Shown here: in pieces, positions 6,765 to 11,936 of the stretch
Layout of the letters: the number at the start of each line of letters is the position of its first letter
Numbering within the stretch: position 1 is the stretch's first letter
NCBI GenBank assembly: GCA_966112795.1
Contig: CBHWED010000085.1
Coordinates: 1-11,936 of the forward strand
DNA length: 11,936 bases
Reading direction: 5' to 3'
Origin: Croceibacterium_A sp966112795
Lineage (GTDB): Bacteria > Pseudomonadota > Alphaproteobacteria > Sphingomonadales > Sphingomonadaceae
Notes under the pieces: model-generated
Seen by the model: only the letters and a program-made list of their open reading frames with translations
The model's database searches: none
Told to the model about the DNA's origin: nothing
Program-made: the position numbers and the translations under genes

Positions 6765-8342
6765 TCAGCTGGCCGCGGCACTCCTGCACTCATAGCTTTC
6801 GGCCTTGGCCGGATCGCCGCCGGCGTAGTGCGGATAGGCCGGATGCGGACACAGCGGCACCGTGGCGCTGCCGTCGGCTCGGCTCGCCAGCGGGCGCTGG
6901 GGCGCCTGCCCGCGCTCGACCCAGTCGACGAGCGGCCCGAGCAGATCGAAACGGTCGTACGCATTGCCGCCGCCGCAATGGCCCATGCCCGGGATCATGT
7001 AATAGCGGCTCGCGTCGGTGAACGCGGCGCCGTTGGTCGCCGCGGCGCGCTGCCAGTAGTCCCAGCTGTCGTTGGCCGAGAACCACGGGTCGCTGACCCC
7101 GTGGAAGAACAGCACCTTGCCGCCGTATCCGAGGAACGTGTCGAGGTCGGTCCAGACGTTGGTGTCGGTCAGCCGCTGCGCCGCGTCGGCCTCGACCGCG
7201 CGCAGGCGGGCGTCGACGTCCATCGCCAGCGCGCGCGTCGCCGGGCCGAACACGCCGGGAGCGCCGGTCGGAAGATAGCCGGGCAGGCCGGGACCCGTGA
7301 ACACGATGCCCGTGTCGAATGGAACCGGCACATAGACCGGATAGCCCGCCGCGTCCTTGGGCCCGGCGAAAGCACGCTCGAGCGCGCCGACCTGGGCGCC
7401 GCTGAGGCAGCCGTCGGCCTTGTCGCCGCGGCACTGCAGCTCGGCGGGCCGGAAATGGCACTGCGCGACGTTCATGATCATCCCGTCGCCGCGCCCGTCG
7501 AGCGCATCGCATTGCCGCAGCAGGCCGGCGACGATCGTCTGGCGGTCGCCGGGCGAGAAGATCTGGCTGACGACCGGCAGCCCCTCGGCATCGCGCGGCG
7601 CGGCCTGGTTGAACTGCACGGCCGACCATTCGATCGCGAGGTTCGAGTGGCCGGTGCGCATCGCCGGAGCGCCGACGACCACGCCGTCGAACAGCTCGGG
7701 ATAGCGCTGCAGCGCGAGCATGCCCTCGCGGCCGCCGGTCGAGCAGCCGGTCATGTAGCTGTGCGCGATCGGCTTGCCGTAGAACCGCTCGGTCAATGCC
7801 TTGCCGGCGAGCGCCACGGTGCGGACCGAAGCTTCGGCGAAGTCGAGCGCCGCGCGCTGGTCGCGCATGAACGCATCGTCGAACCCCGCGCCCTTGTGGC
7901 CGCTGTCGTGACTGATCACCGCGAAACCGCGGGCGAGGGCGGGGCGGTCGCCCGCGGCGACCGGACCGACCGGCGGAGCGACGTTGCCGTTGAGCCCGCC
8001 CCCGCCCTGCAGCAGGAAGCGGCCGTTCCACTGGTCGGGCAGGGCGAGCGCGAAGCCGATCGCGTAGTCCTTGCCGTCGGCGCCCTTGTGCGGGTCGATC
8101 GTCCCTTCGACCTTGCAATAGGCCGGCAGCGGCTCGCGGCCCGGCGCGACCGGTCCCGGAGCCGGCGTCGCGGTCGAGGCGGCGACATGCGCCGCGGCGG
8201 TGATCGTCAGGCCGGGGCGCAGCTCGGTGCCGACGAGCCGCTCGCAGCGCAGCGCCGGGCTGTCGCCCTGCGAGGCGCCGGGCGCGGCCGAGAGCGAGAG
8301 CACGGCGAGCGGCGCGAGCGCGGCATAGCGATGGCCCCGCAT
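6765..8342 (-). CDS. Tannase / feruloyl esterase family hydrolase, secreted
   Basis: A 525-residue alpha/beta hydrolase of the tannase family, which splits esters of gallic, ferulic or related aromatic acids. An N-terminal signal peptide (MRGHRYAALAPLAVLSLSAA, cleavage near 24) points to the periplasm or outside. The family's CS-D-HC arrangement is present: C200-S201 in G-C-S-T-G-G, D418 in GVSDPW, H455-C456 in PGMGHCGGG; C200 and C456 should form the disulfide that joins Ser and His. CDALDGRGDGMI (278-289) is the calcium-binding loop of fungal relatives. The ATG at 8342 overlaps the upstream oxidoreductase stop (TGATG), so the two are coupled. The stop lies 3 bp from the tRNA gene's CCA end. 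The true substrate cannot be read from sequence; MHETase-like esterases share this family. Confidence 0.9.
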   Translation of the reverse strand: MRGHRYAALAPLAVLSLSAAPGASQGDSPALRCERLVGTELRPGLTITAAAHVAASTATPAPGPVAPGREPLPAYCKVEGTIDPHKGADGKDYAIGFALALPDQWNGRFLLQGGGGLNGNVAPPVGPVAAGDRPALARGFAVISHDSGHKGAGFDDAFMRDQRAALDFAEASVRTVALAGKALTERFYGKPIAHSYMTGCSTGGREGMLALQRYPELFDGVVVGAPAMRTGHSNLAIEWSAVQFNQAAPRDAEGLPVVSQIFSPGDRQTIVAGLLRQCDALDGRGDGMIMNVAQCHFRPAELQCRGDKADGCLSGAQVGALERAFAGPKDAAGYPVYVPVPFDTGIVFTGPGLPGYLPTGAPGVFGPATRALAMDVDARLRAVEADAAQRLTDTNVWTDLDTFLGYGGKVLFFHGVSDPWFSANDSWDYWQRAAATNGAAFTDASRYYMIPGMGHCGGGNAYDRFDLLGPLVDWVERGQAPQRPLASRADGSATVPLCPHPAYPHYAGGDPAKAESYECRSAAAS

Positions 8343-9331
8343 CAGAACGTCACCACGACCTTGCCGACCTGCTGGTTCGATTCGAGGAACTCGTTCGCGG
8401 CGACGAGCTCGTCGAGACCGTGGAATTGGCGCGCGATCACCGGCTTGAGGTGGCCGCCGGCGAGGCCGGCAAGGATCTTGTCCTGCGCCGCCTTGTAGCG
8501 GTCGGGATGGTTCCAGATCTCGCTGGCGACCCACCCGCGCATCGACAGGCCCTTCATCGCGCAGGGCCAGTGCGCGAACGGCGTCGGCTGCTCGCTGAGC
8601 CCGCCGTAGATGAACAGGATCCCGCGCGGGGCGAGCGCTTGCGCCAGCGTGTCGACGTAAGGTCCGCCGACGGGGTCGAACGCGGTGCGCGCGCCCTTGC
8701 CGCCGGTGATCTCCATCACGCGCGCGACCAGGTCTTCCTCCTCGGTGGCGACCACGTGCGCCGCGCCTTGCGCGCGCAATGCCTCGGCCTTGTCGCTGGT
8801 CCGCGTGCAGGCAATCGACACCGCGCCCGCCCAGTTGGCGAGCTGGATCGCGGCCACGCCGACGCTCGACGAGGCGGCGCGGATGATCACCCCGTCGCCG
8901 ATGCCGACGTTCGCGACCTCGATGATCGCGAAGGCGGTCATGTACTGCATCCAGATCGACGCGGCCTCCGCCGGGGTCAGGCCCTTCGGGGCAGGCAGCA
9001 GGATGCGCGCGGGAACGATCGCCTGCTCGGCCCAGATGCCGTACTGCCCCTGCTGGATCATCGGCAGCACGCAGACCCGCTCGCCGACGGCGAAGCCCCC
9101 GACCCCGGCGCCGAGCGCCTCGATCGTGCCGACGCCTTCGTAGCCGATCAGGCTCGGCAGCTGCGGCTTCACCGGATAGCGGCCCGCGCGGTACATCGCC
9201 TCGGCGCGGTTGAGCCCGACCGCCTCGACCCGGATGCGCACCTCGCCGGGGCCGGGCTCGCCCACCGCAAGATCCTCGATCTGCAGCACTTCGGGCCCGC
9301 CGAGCGTGTGGATGCGGACTGTCCTCGTCAT
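8342..9331 (-). CDS. Zinc-independent MDR oxidoreductase (quinone oxidoreductase-like)
   Basis: A 329-residue medium-chain dehydrogenase/reductase, NADPH-dependent and cytoplasmic. The GroES-like N-domain (about 25-115) has GYEGVGTIEALGAGV (63-77) where zinc alcohol dehydrogenases have GHE; the structural and catalytic zinc cysteines are absent, as in the quinone oxidoreductase branch. The Rossmann domain (about 120-260) has the nucleotide-binding loop AASSSVGVAAIQLA (152-165) and FDPVGGP (218-224). The ATG at 9331 follows gggag at suitable spacing and starts MTRTVRIHTLGGPEVLQ, the usual family opening; an open frame further upstream is not supported. First gene of an operon with the tannase-like hydrolase (TGATG overlap). 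The likely role is reduction of an enone, quinone or aldehyde; the substrate is unknown. Confidence 0.9.
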   Translation of the reverse strand: MTRTVRIHTLGGPEVLQIEDLAVGEPGPGEVRIRVEAVGLNRAEAMYRAGRYPVKPQLPSLIGYEGVGTIEALGAGVGGFAVGERVCVLPMIQQGQYGIWAEQAIVPARILLPAPKGLTPAEAASIWMQYMTAFAIIEVANVGIGDGVIIRAASSSVGVAAIQLANWAGAVSIACTRTSDKAEALRAQGAAHVVATEEEDLVARVMEITGGKGARTAFDPVGGPYVDTLAQALAPRGILFIYGGLSEQPTPFAHWPCAMKGLSMRGWVASEIWNHPDRYKAAQDKILAGLAGGHLKPVIARQFHGLDELVAANEFLESNQQVGKVVVTF

Positions 9332-9479
9332 CTGTCTCTCCCTGTTTGCTGCGGGATTGATCACCCGCCGCCAGCTTGTCCAGCCCTGAACTGGCGCAGT
9401 GGCGAGAACAAAGAACCGCGTATATACATTGCAAACACGACCGGTTTGAGGCAAAAGGTTCCTGTCGAAAGAACTCCCA

Positions 9480-9869
9480 ATGTCCGCTCTGTCCCGCCCC
9501 GAGTTCCACAGCGAAGAAGCTGCCTTCGCCCAGTTGGAGCGCATCACCTGGGCCGGGGAAACGGTGTGCCCGCACTGCGGCGGCATCGACCGGATTACGA
9601 AGGTTAAGGCGAACCCGGCCAAGCGCATCCGCGTAGGCCTGTGGCGCTGCGGTGACTGCAAGGGCCAGTTCACCGTCAAGATCGGCACGGTGTTCGAGCA
9701 CATGCGCCTGCCGCTTCACAAGGCGCTTCAGGCCGTGTTCCTCGTGTCGAGCAGCAAGAAGGGCGTCAGTGCCCACCATCTGCACCGGACGCTGGAAATC
9801 ACCTACAAGAGCGCGTGGTTTCTGCTGCACCGCATCCGCGAAGCCATACGCGATGAGGCGGCGAACTGA
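9480..9869 (+). pseudogene. IS1595-family transposase N-terminal fragment
   Basis: 129 residues matching only the N-terminal part of IS1595 (ISXO2-like) transposases. SRPEFHSEEAAFAQLERI is followed by a zinc ribbon with C30-x2-C33 and C57-x2-C60, then FTVKIGTVFE and the helix-turn-helix-like KKGVSAHHLHRTLEITYKSAWFLLHRIREA split across 93-122. A whole transposase is roughly 300 residues with a DDE-type catalytic domain (ISXO2-like); here a stop follows where that domain should start. No downstream frame restores it. The SD is weak (gaaag). It may be an IS remnant, or a retained stand-alone DNA-binding piece. It marks the start of the lower-GC accessory stretch. Confidence 0.8.
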
Positions 9870-9985
9870 GGCGAGGGCGAGTCCTCCTGCGCCTGTTCAG
9901 CTTGAGTTCGACTTCGAAGGCGCCTAATTAGGAACGGGAACTGCCTAGTCCGAATACGGTGGATTTCCACCCGTGCTGGGGCAAC
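9870..9985. other. Spacer with small palindromes after transposase fragment
   Basis: Contains cctaattagg (9924-9933, perfect 10 bp palindrome) and the hairpin ggtgga-tt-tccacc (9958-9971). gcctag and ctaggc form a wider pair around the latter. A second frame continuing from within the transposase fragment ends here at 9927 with the residues VQLEFDFEGA. No T-run or convincing terminator; no clear IS end was found. Confidence 0.4.
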
Positions 9986-10744
9986 TCAGATAGGGCTAGG
10001 CGGAACCTTCTTCGTTTTGTGGTTCCAGACGGTTAAGCCCCTCGCGCCCTTGAGCGTGTCTAGGTCCCACGATGGATGCCCCGACTCAGACAGAACTAAA
10101 TCCGCGAGAGGGCCTTTCTCGGTTTTCGGGCTGTGAGTGACATTGTTGCGTCGGGCGGCGACGGCGCCGACTATCACGTCGGACATTTGAACCAGCCCCG
10201 ATTTGCTTGAGCAAACGGGGGTTATCGATGGAATGCAATTCAGACGGGTCTCAAATTCGAGACGGGCCGCTGCACACAACGCGCTCCGAAGGTTGCAGAT
10301 GTCTTTCGAGTCATTGCCCCGATCGAGGCGCATGTGGATCTCGCGTTCCTGGCCATAGTATGCCGCGAGGCGGTAGAGGCCTAAGAGCCAATACATGCGG
10401 TTGACGCTGGTATCCTTGTTTTCGCCTTCTACCCGCTTGTGATCGTAGCCCTTGAAGCGGGCGATAATGATATGAAGCTCGGCGTGCCCCATGCGGACTA
10501 GCTGGAACCCATACTTGACTAGCTGGCAATAGGCGTCTCGGCGGTCGCCCCCGCGATACTCCGACCAGTGAAACTCCGAGATGTTAGCTGCTTCCCGCAA
10601 GCCCGCTATGTGTGCTTCGATTTCTGCGACGCGCTTGCTGCTGACGGCGAAGCCGCCCGCAACCATGAACTCGCGTTCTCGGCTGCTTGAATCGCCGTGG
10701 AAGATCACGGCTGGACGTGAAGGGCTGGAAGCAATTATGGGCAT
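9986..10744 (-). CDS. DUF3800 domain protein (RNase H-like fold)
   Basis: 252 residues, recognisable as DUF3800, a family of predicted RNase H-fold nucleases often on mobile elements and in defence islands. Candidate acidic residues in order: D18 (FHGDSS, where the family often has CDES), E57 (SEFHW), D141 (RLDRG) and D189 (QMSDVIVGAV, the family's 'ADLIAGA' block). The usual 'vaGGfav' strand is at 28-34. A polar tail (about 200-252) has no match I recognise. The start is uncertain: ATG at 10744 fits the family length but has no good SD, and a TTG at 10774 would add 10 residues. Its start region overlaps the divergent 51-aa gene by 8 nt. The function is not established, and the family call is by pattern, not search. 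Confidence 0.75.
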   Translation of the reverse strand: MPIIASSPSRPAVIFHGDSSSREREFMVAGGFAVSSKRVAEIEAHIAGLREAANISEFHWSEYRGGDRRDAYCQLVKYGFQLVRMGHAELHIIIARFKGYDHKRVEGENKDTSVNRMYWLLGLYRLAAYYGQEREIHMRLDRGNDSKDICNLRSALCAAARLEFETRLNCIPSITPVCSSKSGLVQMSDVIVGAVAARRNNVTHSPKTEKGPLADLVLSESGHPSWDLDTLKGARGLTVWNHKTKKVPPSPI

Positions 10745-10892
10745 TACGAAAGATGCAAGGGCCTCAGACTCCAAGAGTCAATCCGACAAGTTCAAAGAAC
10801 TCGTCCGCGAGTTAGAAGCGGATGAGGACGAAGCGCACTGGGATGAGCGCCTGAAGAAGGTCGCGAAGGCCAAGCCTAAGCCCGGCGAATAA
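10737..10892 (+). CDS. Small conserved-type protein, 51 aa
   Basis: A 51-residue, highly charged soluble protein (MGITKDARASDSKSQSDKFK, then an acidic run near 25-34 and a lysine-rich C-terminus). The SQSDKFKELVRELEADEDEAHWDERLKKVAK-like middle is recognisable as a small protein found in mobile elements and prophage remnants of alphaproteobacteria; no function is known to me. A ggaag SD lies about 6 nt before ATG 10737. Its start overlaps the start of the divergent DUF3800 gene by 8 nt, and its last 17 nt overlap the end of the convergent 72-aa gene. Confidence 0.65.
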   Translation: MGITKDARASDSKSQSDKFKELVRELEADEDEAHWDERLKKVAKAKPKPGE

Positions 10893-11094
10893 TCTCCCCG
10901 GTGGCGACGATCTTGAACGTGTCGTCGTCCATGTAGTTGACCTTCCTGCCGTCTCCGAGTTCGAGACGCTTCATGCTCTCGATCCACGCCCTTCCAGAGT
11001 GGCTGCTGGCGTCGACGTATTCTTGGATTTCATCGACCTCGTAGAGCGTGCCGTCATCGGCGCGCATGAGGTGCGTTGCGATCACCTTTTCCAT
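10876..11094 (-). CDS. Small hypothetical protein, 72 aa
   Basis: A 72-residue soluble protein starting MEKVIATHLMRADDGTLYEV, with a balanced composition and alternating strand/helix pattern that looks truly coding (IATHLMRADDGTLYEV, WIESMKRLELGDGRKV, DDTFKIVATGEIIRR). No domain is recognised with confidence. ATG 11094 is preceded by ggggag 9 nt away; a TTG at 11103 in the same frame is less likely. Its start is separated from the divergent 55-aa gene by only 15 nt, and its end overlaps the 51-aa gene by 17 nt. Confidence 0.65.
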   Translation of the reverse strand: MEKVIATHLMRADDGTLYEVDEIQEYVDASSHSGRAWIESMKRLELGDGRKVNYMDDDTFKIVATGEIIRRA

Positions 11095-11109
11095 CAAGGA
11101 CAACTCCCC
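11095..11109. promoter_or_regulatory. Two interleaved Shine-Dalgarno sites between divergent starts
   Basis: Only 15 nt separate the ATG at 11094 (minus) from the ATG at 11110 (plus). Plus-strand aagga (11096-11100) lies 9 nt before the right-hand start; minus-strand ggggag (11109-11104) lies 9 nt before the left-hand start. The SD sites therefore cross: each lies next to the other gene's start codon. No room is left for a promoter, so each transcript must begin inside the opposite gene. Confidence 0.6.
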
Positions 11110-11277
11110 ATGAGACCCGAAGAACTTCGGCTCGAATACCTGCGCCTCGCGGCCCGCCCCAATCTGCTATCAGAGTGGATCGCTGAAGACGCGGAACGCT
11201 ACATGTCGTTCGTCAACGGCTACAGGTTCACCCGAACAGATGATGGTAGCTCGGATCAACCGAGCGAACAGCCGTGA
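11110..11277 (+). CDS. Small hypothetical protein, 55 aa
   Basis: 55 residues, starting MRPEELRLEYLRLAARPNLL and forming two likely amphipathic helices (2-17 and 21-37) with a polar tail (40-55). Cytoplasmic; no domain recognised. It looks like the short helical proteins common on phage and integrative elements. Its SD (aagga) lies 9 nt upstream. The last 50 nt overlap the convergent 61-aa gene, so the tail may be less constrained. Confidence 0.6.
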   Translation: MRPEELRLEYLRLAARPNLLSEWIAEDAERYMSFVNGYRFTRTDDGSSDQPSEQP

Positions 11278-11413
11278 TGCAACGCGTGTAAAGCTTGAGC
11301 TGCTCGTCCACTGGAGCGTGGTTGTTCCGGAGATGCCGCCACAGCGACAAGGCTACCGCTTCGGCGCTGCCGGAATCGGGCAAGTTCTCAACTCTGACTG
11401 TTTGGTCGGCCAT
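11228..11413 (-). CDS. Small hypothetical protein, 61 aa
   Basis: 61 residues, mainly helical, starting MADQTVRVENLPDSGSAEAV, with ALSLWRHLRNN in the middle and a C-terminus ending HHLFG. No family recognised. The SD is excellent: gggagg 5 nt before ATG 11413, one of the best in the window, which supports it as a real gene despite its size. It is divergent from the 39-aa gene with 23 nt between the start codons, and convergent with the 55-aa gene with 50 nt overlap. Confidence 0.65.
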   Translation of the reverse strand: MADQTVRVENLPDSGSAEAVALSLWRHLRNNHAPVDEQLKLYTRCITAVRSVDPSYHHLFG

Positions 11414-11436
11414 TTCATCCTCCCAAGGAGACTTAC
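11414..11436. promoter_or_regulatory. Back-to-back Shine-Dalgarno sites between divergent starts
   Basis: In 23 nt lie minus-strand gggagg (11424-11419, 5 nt before the ATG at 11413) and plus-strand aaggag (11425-11430, 6 nt before the ATG at 11437). The two abut with no base between them. As at 11095-11109, no promoter fits in the gap. Confidence 0.65.
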
Positions 11437-11556
11437 ATGCGCAAGTTCCGTCTGCGCGCCGTATTGGCGTTCGCGCGATGGCTAGGAGCGCCTATCGCAG
11501 TCCACCAGACCTACCTCATAAAGGACGCTATCGCGAAAATGTCGTCGTCCTCGTAA
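11437..11556 (+). CDS. Small cationic protein, 39 aa
   Basis: 39 residues beginning MRKFRLRAVLAFARWLGAPI, then AVHQTYLIKDAIAKMSSSS. A basic N-terminus is followed by a moderately hydrophobic helix (8-22), which may be amphipathic or membrane-touching; no clear transmembrane segment. The SD aaggag at 6 nt is near ideal, the main argument for translation. The last 46 nt overlap the end of the convergent 99-aa gene. No family recognised. Confidence 0.5.
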   Translation: MRKFRLRAVLAFARWLGAPIAVHQTYLIKDAIAKMSSSS

Positions 11557-11810
11557 GCGCCGATCACCTTGCCGACCTTGTGAGTGAGCGAGCCGATTAC
11601 AACGAGGTCCCATTGCGTCCTGACTATTGGCGTCAATTTTGAAGCGATCTGCTCGACCGAGTGCCCGCTCTCAAAGAGATAAAACGAGGTCGTCTCGAAC
11701 CACCACTTGTTCGGGCTAGCTAGCTCGCCGATAACCTTGTGGATTTTTTCGTAGATTGGCCCCGGATCACCTTTGTCTGCGATCCTGAAGCTGACGAAAT
11801 AGGTTCGCAT
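11511..11810 (-). CDS. 99-aa protein, possibly Cas2/SinR-like ferredoxin fold
   Basis: 99 residues. The order of predicted elements is strand (MRTYFVSFRI), helix (PIYEKIHKVIGELA), strand (KWWFETTSFYLFES), helix (HSVEQIASKLTPIV) and strand (QWDLVVIGSLT), a beta-alpha-beta-beta-alpha-beta layout like the small Cas2/VapD/SinR ferredoxin-like proteins. W36-W37 and the 'TTSFYLF' strand resemble the SinR-type 'sTWlv' region. The aspartate of Cas2 nucleases at the end of the first strand is not clearly present. ATG 11810 gives the natural family start; an in-frame ATG at 11876 would add 22 polar residues. The SD is poor (run of G). Fold assignment is inference from pattern; function is unknown. Confidence 0.65.
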   Translation of the reverse strand: MRTYFVSFRIADKGDPGPIYEKIHKVIGELASPNKWWFETTSFYLFESGHSVEQIASKLTPIVRTQWDLVVIGSLTHKVGKVIGAYEDDDIFAIASFMR

Positions 11811-11885
11811 ATTCGCCCCCCGACGCTCATTCTCGGGCGGGAATGATGCGCTCTCAGGAGCGTGCTTGCAACGCATACAATCACC

Positions 11886-11919
11886 AAAGAAAAAGGGCCC
11901 TCCCGCGAGGGAGGGCCCT
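11886..11919 (-). terminator. Intrinsic terminator of an off-window minus-strand gene
   Basis: A perfect 11 bp stem (agggccctccc 11894-11904 with gggagggccct 11909-11919) and 4 nt loop is followed on the minus strand by TTTTTCTTT (11894-11886). It faces leftward, so it ends a gene lying beyond the right edge and shields the 99-aa gene from read-through. Confidence 0.85.
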
Positions 11920-11936
11920 GATCCGTGCGGCTTGCG

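Noticed and set aside
6828..8498. A 556-codon plus frame opposite the tannase gene
   Set aside because: The translation is a repetitive Arg/Ala/Val-rich antisense shadow with no recognisable domain.
9420..9427. gtatatac as a promoter -10 for the oxidoreductase or the transposase fragment
   Set aside because: It is AT-rich and palindromic but no -35 box lies at a suitable distance on either strand.
6765..9830. A 1021-codon minus frame extending far upstream of the tannase gene
   Set aside because: Only the last 525 codons match the tannase family; the rest shadows the oxidoreductase, whose stop overlaps the real ATG at 8342.
9332..9985. Terminal inverted repeats of an IS1595 element
   Set aside because: No matching pair of ends around the transposase fragment could be found, so no complete IS is called.
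10207..10404. 65-codon plus frame inside the DUF3800 gene
   Set aside because: No SD, no domain, and it lies wholly opposite a frame with family similarity.
11295..11642. 115-codon plus frame across the small-gene stack
   Set aside because: No SD near its start and a composition unlike a protein; the better-supported 61-, 39- and 99-aa frames cover the same DNA.
1..11936. CRISPR array
   Set aside because: No regularly spaced direct repeats were seen anywhere, so the Cas2-like protein has no array beside it.

Overview
The window looks like a chromosomal stretch of a high-GC alphaproteobacterium, most likely a sphingomonad (Sphingomonadales). This rests on the very large TonB-dependent receptor of the Xanthomonas/Caulobacter type, the glutaredoxin / nitrilase-fold amidase / DUF1178 gene order, an Hsp20 gene behind a ROSE-like RNA thermometer, and GC-rich codon use throughout the left 9.3 kb. 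The assignment comes from family recognition by eye; no search was run.

Layout. Positions 1-232 hold a nested inverted-repeat element and no gene. An Hsp20 chaperone (minus, 233-694) has a heat-shock (sigma-32-like) promoter and a ROSE-type thermometer hairpin over its Shine-Dalgarno (SD) site. Divergent from it is a tightly coupled three-gene operon (853-2404): glutaredoxin, nitrilase-superfamily amidase (probably deaminated-glutathione type) and a DUF1178 zinc-ribbon protein, joined by two ATGA overlaps. A strong UUCG-loop terminator (2411-2440) ends the convergent TonB-dependent receptor (minus, 2466-5732). That receptor is divergent from an FCD-family GntR regulator (5879-6625), and the gap between them holds candidate operators. 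A tRNA-Arg(CCU) follows (6685-6761). Then comes a minus-strand two-gene operon of a quinone-oxidoreductase-like dehydrogenase and a secreted tannase/feruloyl-esterase-type hydrolase (9331 down to 6765), whose 3' end lies 3 bp from the tRNA.

From about 9.4 kb the character changes: lower GC, tiny genes and a truncated IS1595-family transposase N-terminal piece. This accessory stretch (9480-11810) has a strictly alternating strand pattern: transposase piece (+), DUF3800-like protein (-), then 51-aa (+), 72-aa (-), 55-aa (+), 61-aa (-), 39-aa (+) and 99-aa (-) proteins. Convergent ends overlap by 17-50 nt, and divergent start codons lie 15-23 nt apart or overlap by 8 nt. Several of these small frames have good SD sites. 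The window ends with an intrinsic terminator serving a minus-strand gene beyond the right edge.

How the genes may work together: the left operon fits glutathione/thiol redox upkeep and metabolite repair. The receptor plus its divergent FCD regulator look like a substrate-responsive outer-membrane uptake unit. The tannase-like hydrolase and the oxidoreductase could act on aromatic esters, but a link to the receptor is only inferred from proximity. The most unusual part of the window is the alternating small-gene stack in the accessory region.
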